This document shows, piece by piece, positions 8,772 to 17,622 of a stretch of DNA of 64,000 bases. Source of the DNA: an uncultured Poribacteria bacterium. GTDB lineage: Bacteria; Poribacteria; WGA-4E; WGA-3G. The DNA is taken from the NCBI GenBank assembly GCA_951828385.1, contig OX639973.1:2657200-2721199 (forward strand), given 5' to 3'. The position numbers and the translations under genes were made by a program. How positions within the stretch are numbered: position 1 is the first letter of the stretch; every line of letters starts with the position of its first letter. The notes beneath the pieces were generated by a model, which worked only from the letters and a program-made list of their open reading frames with translations, had not been told where the DNA came from and searched no databases.

Positions 8772-9512
8772 GTGAAGATATTAAAATTTTTATGTTTAAG
8801 CCTTTGTTCATTGCTCGTCATAGGCATTACCGGATGTGACCCACAAATTATATCACCGATGGTTCCATCACCGGAGAGCAGGAGTATTCACGTTAACGGA
8901 AGCGGTTCGGTTACAGGTGAACCGGATATAGCGACGCTTTACTTGGGTGTGTCTGTTGAGAAAGAGACGGTCGAGGCGGCACGCGAGGCAGCCGCAAGCG
9001 CGATGACAGCAGTGATAGACTCCCTGAAAGCCAACGATATCGCTGAAAATGACATCCAAACGGAGAATTTTAGCATCTACCCGCAATATGATTATACGGA
9101 AGAGGGGCGTGTTCTGCGTGGTTACAGGGTAAACAATAGCGTCCGCACGAAGGTCCGAGACCTCGAAACGCTTAGCGATATAATTGACGACGCTACCGGA
9201 GCCGGTGGAGATATTGTCGTTGTAAATTCCATCCAATTCATGATTGAGGACCCGACACCCTTACAAGCACAAGCGCGTGCCTTAGCAGTGAAGAACGCCG
9301 AAGCGAAGGCGCAAACCTTAGCGGAGGCGAGTGGTGTTACGCTCGGAAAACCGATCACAATCATAGAAACATCGCATGCTGCGGGGCCCCCCATCGCCTA
9401 TGCTGCGGAAGCCGAGTTCGCTGCTGATGATGGTGGTCGCAGCTCGACCCCTATCCAAGCCGGGGAACTCACTGTCACTATAAACATCACCCTCGTTTAC
9501 GAGTTTGAGTAG
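8772..9512 (+). CDS. SIMPL (DUF541) domain lipoprotein
   Basis: 246 residues with a lipoprotein signal; the lipobox IGITGC puts the lipidated cysteine at residue 22. The rest is a SIMPL/DUF541 domain: RSIHVNGSGSVTGEPDIATLYLG opens it, and ARALAVKNAEAKAQTLAEASGV and the final beta strand TVTINITLVYEF close it. The GTG start has AAGGAAGGGG upstream. Family members are periplasmic or outer-membrane-associated proteins with poorly known roles (oxidative-stress protection is reported for some). It is convergent with the O-acetylation cluster. Confidence 0.9.
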   Translation: MKILKFLCLSLCSLLVIGITGCDPQIISPMVPSPESRSIHVNGSGSVTGEPDIATLYLGVSVEKETVEAAREAAASAMTAVIDSLKANDIAENDIQTENFSIYPQYDYTEEGRVLRGYRVNNSVRTKVRDLETLSDIIDDATGAGGDIVVVNSIQFMIEDPTPLQAQARALAVKNAEAKAQTLAEASGVTLGKPITIIETSHAAGPPIAYAAEAEFAADDGGRSSTPIQAGELTVTINITLVYEFE

Positions 9513-9528
9513 GATTTCCTCAACACCC

Positions 9529-9556
9529 GTAGGGACAGGCTCTACTCTGTCCCTAC
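9529..9556. terminator. possible bidirectional terminator hairpin
   Basis: GTAGGGACAG, 8-nt loop, CTGTCCCTAC: a 10-bp perfect stem exactly between the converging stops at 9512 and 9558. T-tracts on both sides are short, so termination strength is uncertain. Confidence 0.5.
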
Positions 9557-9557
9557 T

Positions 9558-10607
9558 TTATCGGATTATAGGCACCTTCCGCCACCCCTGCCCGTCTGTG
9601 AATTCCCGAACACTCAAGCACCAAACAACAACCCGTTTGCCTTTCATGTTATCGCGCCGCCGATACAGGTTCAAGCGGGACGGCGTTGCGCCGGAACCCC
9701 GAACCGCTACGACATCTACTGGAAATCCGAGTTGATAGGCGAGTTGGTCAGGTAAACCCGCTCCCTGCGCGTGCATATCGGCACCGGCGTGAAAAACAAG
9801 GTTATGGCTATCCCCTAATAGAACAACCGGACTCGCTCGCCACGAAGCACCGACACCGTCCTTGATGTGCGTGAGTCGTAATTGCTCCTTTTGCAGATTT
9901 TCGTCGCCGAGATCCCGCCAAAGATCACCCGTAATTGAAATCGTGCGAGTTTCGGTCTCTATATCACGTTTAGGTATCTCTGCTGTCCACACAGGCGTAC
10001 CGATGGCTTCAGCAATCGCTGCCGCCGCCAACACACACCCCTGTCCAGACCAGTGCGTATCTTGTTTGCAGTAGACGGGACCGGCATCGGTGAACCGATT
10101 TTTGAGAAAAAGCGGCGTTAAGTCAAGCACATTCACGCCCTGCTCTCGCAAAATGTCGTAGAATTTTAGATGGTATTCATCAGCCCGCGCTGTAGCGTCT
10201 CCATGTTCGGAAATCATCTCAGGATAAATCGTGGCTTTTGCCGGTATTGGAACAAAGATTAGTTCAATACCTGCTTTGTCCAATTGCACCTTGAAGTCGA
10301 GGATAGCAGGCAGTGGATCGGCGAATTCAGGATTTGATGCCCGACTGACGCGCGCCGCTGCATCTCCCCAAAATTGCCCAACGCTCATCGCGCGCAGTTC
10401 CGGAGCAAAGAACAACCACCCCTCTTTCCCAGAAACGACTGTTGTCTGTTGTGCCTCTGCTTCGGCAGCCTTTTCAGCCAACGACTGTATGAAAAGTTCC
10501 GTTTCAGCCGCCGTGAAGTTAGAAAACGCCAGCAGTAGCGTAGATAATAACACGTAGATCGTAACTTGTAAGACTCTCTTTATTGAACAACGCCTTCCCA
10601 AAATCAT
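9558..10607 (-). CDS. AlgJ/AlgX-like O-acetyltransferase-associated protein
   Basis: 349 residues from the ATG at 10607, which overlaps the TAA of the upstream gene by one base (TAATG) and has GGGGAGG 8 nt upstream; the longer frame to 10643 lacks such support. A signal anchor is followed by an AlgX/AlgJ SGNH-hydrolase-like domain: GKEGWLFFAPELRAM, then FVPIPAKATIYPEM, the D-x-H motif DTHWSGQG and the serine motif LLGDSHN. In alginate systems such proteins move acetyl groups onto polysaccharide in the periplasm, with AlgI handing acetyl across the membrane. The polymer here is unknown. Confidence 0.85.
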   Translation of the reverse strand: MILGRRCSIKRVLQVTIYVLLSTLLLAFSNFTAAETELFIQSLAEKAAEAEAQQTTVVSGKEGWLFFAPELRAMSVGQFWGDAAARVSRASNPEFADPLPAILDFKVQLDKAGIELIFVPIPAKATIYPEMISEHGDATARADEYHLKFYDILREQGVNVLDLTPLFLKNRFTDAGPVYCKQDTHWSGQGCVLAAAAIAEAIGTPVWTAEIPKRDIETETRTISITGDLWRDLGDENLQKEQLRLTHIKDGVGASWRASPVVLLGDSHNLVFHAGADMHAQGAGLPDQLAYQLGFPVDVVAVRGSGATPSRLNLYRRRDNMKGKRVVVWCLSVREFTDGQGWRKVPIIR

Positions 10608-12160
10608 TACGGTACCTCCCCCCAATAAACATCCAATAACCACGCATCTTCAGTTTCCAATTCCTTGCGATTGTAGCTGCCGTATTCAGTTTCGACTGCT
10701 GTCCATGGACGGAGATGCAACTTAACTTTCTGTCCTACTTTGAAAGTCGCAGCAGCTGTCCACTGATTTTCACGCATGCCCCACAGAAATACAACGAATT
10801 CCTCTGGTAAATTAGATGTCCGAAGATTTTCGAGATGTAGTGCGATGATGCATTCGGAATACGGAACGGTTCGCGGCATCGGCGGCTTTGTCCTCGCCTT
10901 GATAGTCGCTGTGACAGTTAGGTCCTCACTTTGATCGGTAGATGTCGTTTGTAACTGCTCAGCGGTTTGAATCTGTGGTATTGATAATAGTTTCCAGTCA
11001 CCAGAGAAGAGTTCCCGCGTTGCGAATTGATAGACAAGCACGCGTTTCCCAGTGAGGCGATCGCGTCCACGGTTGAGTGCTTGCACAAGTGCTTGACGCG
11101 TCGCATCGGCACCACCAGCGTTGATGACAATTTTATCGATGGGTCGCGCGAGTGCCGCACTGAGGTGTTCAACAAAACCCGAAGAATCACCCCATCCCAT
11201 ACCAGCGAGTGAATAGATGTTGCTGAAACTGTCCCCCAAAAACAGAATCTCTGAATTTTGCGCCGATTGACGATCTATAGAGGTTTCGACAACGCGGCGT
11301 GTGACGCGCTCCTGCGGAAACAACTTTTGACCGGTTGGCAGTTTCAGCATCTTCGCAATATCCCCGATGTTAACAGTATCCTCGGGTGTTTTGACGTAGG
11401 TAAACGATGGTTCTGAGGGCAGTCGAACCTTTTCCTCAATAAATGCAGCCAAACGTTCTGCAACGCGTTCCATCGCTTCCGGTTTCCAGTGCGTATCCGT
11501 TTTGAGATATTGTGGTTCTCGGCGGGCAGCTGCAAAGAGCAGTGGCGCGGGATCGTATGCAAGCACGCCTTCTGCCGTAAGTGTCTCAACAAACGCTGCA
11601 TAGTTAGGGTTCTGTATGGGTGCATTAGGATCAGAATAGCGCGCTGAAAACTTCTCAGGGTGAATTGTTGGTTTAACAGGTGTTGGCACAATGATAAGCG
11701 TGATGTCGCGTGCTTGCAACTGACGATTGAAGTCGATAATGGCTGTGAGTGCTGTACTTGCTGTTTCTTGGGAGTCAGGAGTAATGAGTGAATCTATGTC
11801 GGCACGGTAGAATAACCACCCGTCGCGTCCGAGATAGGCTTGTTCATTGCCGATAAAGAACACCCGCGTTAGAACCGTCTGAACGCTCGGCAACAGCCAA
11901 TGGGTCAGTACAGATTCTTCCTCCAGCGTATCCTCGTACTGCGCAATCTCTGTGAGGTTAGGTACCGGTAACAAATTAATTGCTCGGAAGATGTGAGGTG
12001 GCTCGCCACGCAGGCCATCGGAGATCAACTGGCAGATTGGAACGGACAGAAGCGTCACACTGAAGATGACAAGACCAACAATGCTTACATTTCGTTTGAC
12101 TTGTGTGGAGCCGAGTTCTTTTTCAGCCGTCTCTCGGCGATGTTCAGCTAAGTTTCGCAT
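10607..12160 (-). CDS. AlgJ/AlgX-like protein with C-terminal beta domain
   Basis: 517 residues. An N-terminal membrane anchor (about 24-46) is followed by an AlgJ/AlgX-like domain: GRDGWLFYRADIDSL, IVPTPVKPTIHPEKF, catalytic D-x-H in KTDTHWKPEA and serine motif FLGDSFSN. After about residue 400 a further domain of about 115 residues has the look of a beta-rich carbohydrate-binding or accessory module. It is the upstream partner of the 349-residue paralogue and is translationally coupled to it. Both probably act on the same periplasmic polymer with the MBOAT protein encoded upstream. Confidence 0.85.
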   Translation of the reverse strand: MRNLAEHRRETAEKELGSTQVKRNVSIVGLVIFSVTLLSVPICQLISDGLRGEPPHIFRAINLLPVPNLTEIAQYEDTLEEESVLTHWLLPSVQTVLTRVFFIGNEQAYLGRDGWLFYRADIDSLITPDSQETASTALTAIIDFNRQLQARDITLIIVPTPVKPTIHPEKFSARYSDPNAPIQNPNYAAFVETLTAEGVLAYDPAPLLFAAARREPQYLKTDTHWKPEAMERVAERLAAFIEEKVRLPSEPSFTYVKTPEDTVNIGDIAKMLKLPTGQKLFPQERVTRRVVETSIDRQSAQNSEILFLGDSFSNIYSLAGMGWGDSSGFVEHLSAALARPIDKIVINAGGADATRQALVQALNRGRDRLTGKRVLVYQFATRELFSGDWKLLSIPQIQTAEQLQTTSTDQSEDLTVTATIKARTKPPMPRTVPYSECIIALHLENLRTSNLPEEFVVFLWGMRENQWTAAATFKVGQKVKLHLRPWTAVETEYGSYNRKELETEDAWLLDVYWGEVP

Positions 12161-12227
12161 AATAGTTTTATAAGGGTTATCAGTTTGCTTCGCAGTGAGA
12201 ATACGCTGCGCTTTCAGTTATCAGTTA

Positions 12228-12347
12228 TAGTAGATCCTGTAATTACTTATACACTCGTATCGTTATGTGAGTTTGTGAATGTCAACCTCATGGAGGCACA
12301 GGCTAACAACCTATGCTACAAGTGTAACATATTTTCGAGTTTTACTA
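12228..12347 (+). mobile_element. 120-bp MITE, family B, with preserved empty site
   Basis: Ends TAGTAGATCC and (inverted) TAGTAAAACTCG; TA precedes and follows. The flanks CAGTTA and ATACTTTG are contiguous at 8624-8638, so the insertion and the TA duplication can be read directly. Internal sequence differs from family A but includes CACAGGCTAACA and TATGCTACA, which recur near 33250. No ORF of note. Confidence 0.85.
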
Positions 12348-12449
12348 TAATACTTTGTGTCGGTTACTTTTTGTTTCACTGCTACAATACACCTCTTAAC
12401 TGAAAACTGAGTACTGTTAACTGACAACTATTAAAATAACTGATAACTA
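12348..12449 (+). repeat. AACTG/AACTA repeat tract
   Basis: Continuation of the copy interrupted by the 12228 element: CACCTCTTAACTGAAAACTGA, then TTAACTGACAACTATTAA and a degenerate second unit ATAACTGATAACTATTAA, ending at the stop of the MBOAT gene. No gene seen. Confidence 0.6.
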
Positions 12450-13853
12450 TTAAAAAATAAAATAGATGAACGGATTATATGCCTGCGTTGCCAAAACAGC
12501 GAGAGATAACCAGAGCAGCGTTATGCATATCCCTATTTTGAGAGGGGTCAACTGTCGCGTCCAGTCCCACGTCTGTGGAAAACACCAGACGACAACGCAC
12601 GCTATGCCCATAACCAACAGATAATAAGGTTGATAGAGGATACCAGCAATTAAATCGGTACTGGGTTGAACCTGAACCTTGCTGAACATGCATTGCAGAT
12701 AGGTGATTGCATGTGGAAGTTCACTGATTCTAAAGAAAACCCACGCGATCAGTACAAGTAGGAACGTCGCTACGACCCGTAAGGGTTTCGGTATTGATCC
12801 GTAAAAACTCGCCTTTCCGCGTTTCCTCTCAAGTGCAAGCATGCCGCCGTGGATTCCGCCCCAGATAACAAAATTCCAAGACGCACCGTGCCATAAGCCG
12901 CCGAGCAGCATCACAAGTGCCAAGTTGACGTAGGTGCGGGCAGCACCGCGACGGTTTCCACCGAGCGGGATGTAGAGATAATCGCGCAACCAACTCGAAA
13001 GTGAGATATGCCATCGCCGCCAGAACTCCGTAATAGATTCAGCACGGTAAGGCGCATCAAAGTTCTTGGGGAAAGTAAATCCGAGCATCAACCCCAAACC
13101 GATCGCCATGTCGGAATAACCGCTAAAATCGAAATAGATCTGAAACGCATAAGCGATGACACCATACCATGCCTCAAGTGTACCAACGACACCGACATCA
13201 AAGACTGTATCCGCACATTTGCCGCAAGGGTTTGCTATCAAAATCTTCTTCGCCATTCCGAGCGAAAAGAACGCGATACCGCGAGCGAACTTCTGTAACG
13301 TGTGCGTGCGCTGTCGTAACTGATCGGCAATCTCTGAAAATCGAACGATCGGACCCGCGACGAGTTGTGGAAACATTGACACATAACAGGCGAAGTCAAT
13401 AAAATTCCGAATCGCCTTCGCATCACGGCGATAGACATCTATCGTATAACTCATCGACTGGAAGGTATAGAAACTGATACCGAGCGGCAGCGTTACGTGA
13501 AGAACACCCTCCCATATCGGCAGCCCAAGTCCTCCCATAATAGCGTTTATGTTCGCGATGCCGAAATTGAAGTATTTGAAAAAACCTAAAAGGGACAGAT
13601 TTGAGCAGATCGAAACCGTCAACGCCAATTTACGGTTGCGTTGACGTTCACTTCCTGAGAGCACACGACCACACGTATAATCAATCAGTGTTGAAGCAAA
13701 CATGAGCGGAGCAAACAGAGGGTTTGCCCACCCGTAAAAGATATAACTGAAGATCGTCAACCCGAAGTGTTTTGCCCGGCGCGGAAGCAGATAGTAACTT
13801 ATTAACGCAATAGGGAGGAAGTAATAGACGAAGATGTGCGAACTGAAAACCAT
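12450..13853 (-). CDS. MBOAT O-acyltransferase (AlgI/DltB-like)
   Basis: 467 residues, polytopic. Typical MBOAT features are all present: LPLGISFYTFQSMSYTIDVY, FDFSGYSDMAIGLGLMLGF, FWRRWHISLSSWLRDYLYIP, and the catalytic-His region LGGLWHGASWNFVIWGGIHG. In alginate acetylation AlgI passes acetyl groups to periplasmic AlgJ/AlgX. Here it is encoded upstream of two AlgJ/AlgX-like genes and downstream of a PepSY-SGNH gene on the same strand. The acceptor polymer cannot be told from the sequence. Confidence 0.95.
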   Translation of the reverse strand: MVFSSHIFVYYFLPIALISYYLLPRRAKHFGLTIFSYIFYGWANPLFAPLMFASTLIDYTCGRVLSGSERQRNRKLALTVSICSNLSLLGFFKYFNFGIANINAIMGGLGLPIWEGVLHVTLPLGISFYTFQSMSYTIDVYRRDAKAIRNFIDFACYVSMFPQLVAGPIVRFSEIADQLRQRTHTLQKFARGIAFFSLGMAKKILIANPCGKCADTVFDVGVVGTLEAWYGVIAYAFQIYFDFSGYSDMAIGLGLMLGFTFPKNFDAPYRAESITEFWRRWHISLSSWLRDYLYIPLGGNRRGAARTYVNLALVMLLGGLWHGASWNFVIWGGIHGGMLALERKRGKASFYGSIPKPLRVVATFLLVLIAWVFFRISELPHAITYLQCMFSKVQVQPSTDLIAGILYQPYYLLVMGIACVVVWCFPQTWDWTRQLTPLKIGICITLLWLSLAVLATQAYNPFIYFIF

Positions 13854-13876
13854 CTTTTTATTTAGGACCCCTTGCC

Positions 13877-13902
13877 ATGGTCAATCCCATTGGGTTGACC
13901 AT
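13877..13902. repeat. hairpin between MBOAT and PepSY-SGNH genes
   Basis: ATGGTCAA/TTGACCAT (8 bp) extended inwards by CCC/GGG with a one-base bulge. No T-tract follows on either strand, so it may be an attenuator or processing site and not a terminator. Confidence 0.4.
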
Positions 13903-13959
13903 CGGTTCTTGATGAGATCGGGACGTTACCGGATGGAAGTACCCTCTCTAACAGGTGGC

Positions 13960-15681
13960 TCAGGGATGCTGACCGTCATAGCGTTGCCGAACTTCTTCTA
14001 ACTCCTGCGTCAACTTCGTTGCTCCCAGTGCATTTAGATGGTCGAGGTCTTTGAACATCTCTGGAAGGAAGTCGTGAGTTCCGCCCTGAAGGAGATCAAC
14101 AAAGACGAAGTTAGGGAACTGTGCCGCTAACTGCTTCAATTCATCTACTAATTCCCGATACCCTTCTTGGGTTGTCCCGTCGTCGTCCACGACAGGCTGA
14201 TCGCGCATGATCGGGTGAAGGGGTGACAAATATAGCAACATCTTAACATTCCGCTCGTTCAATGCGGTAATCATAGACGTAAGACGGTTCCATCGCTTTT
14301 CAGAAATCTCCCATCTCTGCTTGAATTTCTTTGTTTTCGGATCATTCCATACCTCAGCGTTGAACTTCCAACCCCACGGACGCTCGTTCCAATATTCCGA
14401 GACATGCGGGACAGAAGTAATCCCAGCAACCATTTTTTTACCTTCATCGGATCTCTGCCAGAGAGTCTCGGCGTGCTTACGATCAAATGCGAAGCCACGA
14501 CTTTTTAACAATTCCCGATCCGCTGAATGCTCAAAATACCGGTTCACCGCGCGGGGCGACATCTGATACACGACCCATTCTAAGTTAGGCATTTTCGTGA
14601 GGTATTTATCAACGACAATTTCTTGGAACTCCAACGGTCCCCCCGAAATTGCGAGGTTATACGCCACCGGAGTCTTTTGGTTTTCCGTGCCATAAAATAT
14701 TTCTGCTCGAACCCCTGCTTCACCTCGCGAGTCCCCTAACGACACAAGTTTGAGTTGATCTTTTATCCGCCAGAAAATCGGCATCTTCTCGGAAAAAATA
14801 CTATCGTAGTCGTACCGTTCCTCAACGGATCGGTTTTCGAGAATCTTTTGCCCGACATCGTGATAGAGTGGAATGTCAGGGTCTAACGTAAGTGTATCGC
14901 TGGTGTAGAGGTTTTTCAGTTCGTTGAATTGTTGGTACGGATAAAGGTGGAGTGTGTGTGAACTTCCTACTTTTGCCTGTCCGATTTTCTGCGGTTGGTT
15001 ATCATAGATTGCCCAATGCGCGACGCGAAGTTTTTTGCCTCTGAATTCGCCCTCAATGCGTTTCCGGACGCTGTACTCGTAAAACACGAGTGCCTCTCGA
15101 TAGGGTGCGATGTCAGCAAGCGTCGGGATTTTGGATTTCGCAAGGAGTTTTACTTTCAGTCGGATTGGATCGCTCATGTCTACATCTAATAATCTACCAT
15201 CCGGAGCGATTTCCAAGTCAATTTCTACGCCGTACGCCTCGGCTTCAACGTTGTAATAAGTCGTCTCGGTTTGCAAACGACTTCCTACAATACTCATGCC
15301 GAGTTCAGTTCTGCGTTCCACGTCACTAATTTTCAGCGTTCCGACCTGCTGATGGACAGTATCTTGAACGGATATCGGCAGTTCTGAGAAAGCGATCTTC
15401 TCTGTAACATCCTTCTCCCTGAATGTGCCATCAGCTGCGATTTCAAGCTCGATGTCAATGCTATCGTCTTTCGCCTCTATATCGTAGACAGTTTCGCCAT
15501 CTTCTCTTTCGCGATCAACATCCCGAATGGGTACATCCCCGATTTCGCGGAGCGCAATTTTCTGGATAGCCTCAGGCACTTCATCAAACGATATGTCCTT
15601 AGCAAATCCGTCAACACTTACAAAAAAACATATTACAATACAAAAGATAAAAAACTCTTTCAAGCACCGGCACTTCTTCAA
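13960..15681 (-). CDS. secreted protein: two PepSY-like domains plus SGNH-like domain
   Basis: 573 residues with a signal peptide (MKKCRCLKEFFIFCIVICFF). The start is TTG, supported by AGGAGG 7 nt upstream. Two PepSY-like repeats follow (from about 30 and about 95; each has a YDIEA or YNVEA strand then IDLEIA.DG). The second half resembles an SGNH/AlgX-type hydrolase: serine block VSLGDSRGEAG, and near the C-terminus DLDHLNALGATKL with a D-x-x-H arrangement. No DTHW motif is present, unlike the two AlgJ-like proteins. Placement just upstream of the MBOAT gene suggests a part in polymer acetylation or de-acetylation. The REase gene ends 12 bp before its start codon. Confidence 0.7.
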   Translation of the reverse strand: MKKCRCLKEFFIFCIVICFFVSVDGFAKDISFDEVPEAIQKIALREIGDVPIRDVDREREDGETVYDIEAKDDSIDIELEIAADGTFREKDVTEKIAFSELPISVQDTVHQQVGTLKISDVERRTELGMSIVGSRLQTETTYYNVEAEAYGVEIDLEIAPDGRLLDVDMSDPIRLKVKLLAKSKIPTLADIAPYREALVFYEYSVRKRIEGEFRGKKLRVAHWAIYDNQPQKIGQAKVGSSHTLHLYPYQQFNELKNLYTSDTLTLDPDIPLYHDVGQKILENRSVEERYDYDSIFSEKMPIFWRIKDQLKLVSLGDSRGEAGVRAEIFYGTENQKTPVAYNLAISGGPLEFQEIVVDKYLTKMPNLEWVVYQMSPRAVNRYFEHSADRELLKSRGFAFDRKHAETLWQRSDEGKKMVAGITSVPHVSEYWNERPWGWKFNAEVWNDPKTKKFKQRWEISEKRWNRLTSMITALNERNVKMLLYLSPLHPIMRDQPVVDDDGTTQEGYRELVDELKQLAAQFPNFVFVDLLQGGTHDFLPEMFKDLDHLNALGATKLTQELEEVRQRYDGQHP

Positions 15682-15692
15682 AATGCAACCTC

Positions 15693-16544
15693 CTATGATA
15701 GATTCGTCTGAAAGATAAGAAATTTTCCGTTAAAATGATGCTGCAGACTAAAAACTTCCACTTGCGAAAATAAATCGGCATATCTCATTTCTTCAAAGGC
15801 ATATCTCATTTTATTCTGTTGTTGATTCTGTTCGGTTCCATCATGACATGGAACGGCAAAATTCAGCGTATTGTCCCCAATTTGAGGGTACTGATTCGGA
15901 TTCAAAATATTCGCTTCGGCTTTAACTCCAGTCATAATACGAAAACGCAACTTTACTGATGCCTCATCTATATCTCTTGTCTTACTGAAAGTTTCCTGTT
16001 CACTGAAGATGTCCAACAATTTCTGCTTCAGAGCCGGTGACAAAGATTCTTCAAGTTGGTTTAATCGCTCCTCTAAAGCTTGACCAAAAGACTCTGAAAT
16101 CAAAGTTGAAACAGGAATCGTTTCAAAAAACTTTCCGTGAACCAAGCAGGCTTTCACGTCTGACTGCCTCCTACCACGAACCAGATAGAAAACTTGACGA
16201 ACAGGTAAAGAAAGTATATTGTTTCCTGCTTCTTGCATCTGTGTTCGGATAGTGTTTGTTTTACCTTCGGTTAACTTCCTAATATCTTTCTCACCTGTCG
16301 GAATCGTTGAATTGAAGGAAGCGACCGAATAGCCCCTTTTACTATCCTTGAGTTCGATCAATTCCCCACCGGTAAACTGTTCATCGCCATCATTGAGTCT
16401 AATGGCTAAATCGGGAAATTTACCATCACCGACACAGGAAAGAATTTGTTTATCAAACGGAAAATCCTCAAGTTTATTTTCCCAGAGGAATTCCTCTTTT
16501 TTCTCGCACAAGTCGGCGAAGAAGTGATAAATAGAGTAAGTCAT
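15693..16544 (-). CDS. putative type II restriction endonuclease
   Basis: 283 residues, not assigned to a named enzyme. A PD-(D/E)xK-like core can be read: PDLAIRL (D45) followed by GGELIELKDS (E64, K66), in a context (C40G...GGEL.ELK) typical for nuclease active sites. It starts directly after the stop of the methyltransferase gene (TAAATG), so the two are translationally coupled, the usual layout of a type II system. The recognition sequence is unknown. The gene order (methyltransferase first) allows protection before cutting. Function is inferred from the motif and partner. Confidence 0.7.
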   Translation of the reverse strand: MTYSIYHFFADLCEKKEEFLWENKLEDFPFDKQILSCVGDGKFPDLAIRLNDGDEQFTGGELIELKDSKRGYSVASFNSTIPTGEKDIRKLTEGKTNTIRTQMQEAGNNILSLPVRQVFYLVRGRRQSDVKACLVHGKFFETIPVSTLISESFGQALEERLNQLEESLSPALKQKLLDIFSEQETFSKTRDIDEASVKLRFRIMTGVKAEANILNPNQYPQIGDNTLNFAVPCHDGTEQNQQQNKMRYAFEEMRYADLFSQVEVFSLQHHFNGKFLIFQTNLS

Positions 16545-17462
16545 TTATTCATTTGATTCAAGGAGAGCTAATTGTTCAGCAGTAAATTCATCAGAGGACG
16601 AGGATTCTCCGTTTAGCCCACGTTCTCCCCAAATTGCTTCTAAATCTGGAGTACATACGTAATCCTTAAAAAAACGTGAGACATCGTCTGCTTCTCTTCG
16701 TTCAGCAAGTCTGTTTTCAATGAGCCTAACATTCTGTGAATCGAGTTCAATCCCGACCGATTTTCGCCCTAATTGCTCTGCTACAACCAATGTAGTTCCT
16801 GACCCTGCGAAGGGATCCAAAACAACATCACTCGGATTTGTCGAAGAGAGAATAATCCGAAGAAGGAGTTGGATAGGTGCTTGCTGCTTGTGTAAGCGAT
16901 TTCCATCCGCATCGCGCAACGCTTCATCGCCTGCGAAATAGCCGGAGGTTAATTCACGGATATCGTCCCAGACATCAGTTACAAACATACCGTTTTCACG
17001 CGCGTGCTTGTAGCCTGCTGGCAGCGGCGGGTCAATGCGCAAACGGTGGAAAACGCGCGGTGTTTTGCCTTTCGTCGCAAACGCAATCACCTGATAATGC
17101 TTGCCGAAACGCTTCACCCCTGGCACTGCTGAGGTCTTCTTTTTCCAGATAATCAGATTTTGGAAAGTCCACCCCGTATCGCGTAGGCATTCCAGAACGA
17201 ATTCGGTGTTCTTCTCGCGCTGCATAAAATAAATCGCACCGCCATCGGAAGTCAACGCATACACCTTTGCGCAGATCTCGCGCATCCATTCCCAATACTT
17301 CTCTGGCGGCATATTATCATCCCAAGCATTGTAAGCCTTATCCTGATTAAAAGGTGGATCGAGAAAGGAGAGGTCTACGCTTGCCGGAAAGTCGTCGCTA
17401 TCCAGAGCAGTCGTGCAATTTTCATGGAGGACGTGGTAGTTTTTTTTACAGGAATTGCCCAT
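16545..17462 (-). CDS. type II DNA methyltransferase, beta class (N6-A/N4-C)
   Basis: 305 residues from the ATG at 17462; a TTG 36 bp upstream is less likely. Catalytic motif IV FLDPPFNQ (residues 33-40) precedes the SAM-binding motif I DPFAGSGTT (216-224), giving the beta-class order; motif X KQQAPIQLL lies just before motif I. The DPPF form is less usual than DPPY but occurs. The target-recognition region is the middle, about 100-180. It forms a pair with the downstream nuclease. Confidence 0.88.
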   Translation of the reverse strand: MGNSCKKNYHVLHENCTTALDSDDFPASVDLSFLDPPFNQDKAYNAWDDNMPPEKYWEWMREICAKVYALTSDGGAIYFMQREKNTEFVLECLRDTGWTFQNLIIWKKKTSAVPGVKRFGKHYQVIAFATKGKTPRVFHRLRIDPPLPAGYKHARENGMFVTDVWDDIRELTSGYFAGDEALRDADGNRLHKQQAPIQLLLRIILSSTNPSDVVLDPFAGSGTTLVVAEQLGRKSVGIELDSQNVRLIENRLAERREADDVSRFFKDYVCTPDLEAIWGERGLNGESSSSDEFTAEQLALLESNE

Positions 17463-17622
17463 GGTGTTTACGCGTTCCCAGAATAGCCCTGAGGGCAAGC
17501 GCAGTTATACCGTGCCAGCATGCAGATGTGCTGAGTAGATCCCACACATGAATGATGAGATCATGCCCTATTTTTCTTCATTACGGGATAGAGTCAGAGT
17601 CTAATGCGGTTGCAATTTCACA
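17463..17622. other. gap between the methyltransferase and DUF151 genes
   Basis: Contains a 9-bp inverted repeat AGTCTAATG (17598) / CATTAGACT (17621) that overlaps the DUF151 stop but has no T-tract on the minus strand. No gene seen. Confidence 0.4.

Noticed and set aside
12185-12403. 72-residue plus-strand ORF
   Set aside because: It is made of repeat sequence and the 12228 MITE; no start signal.
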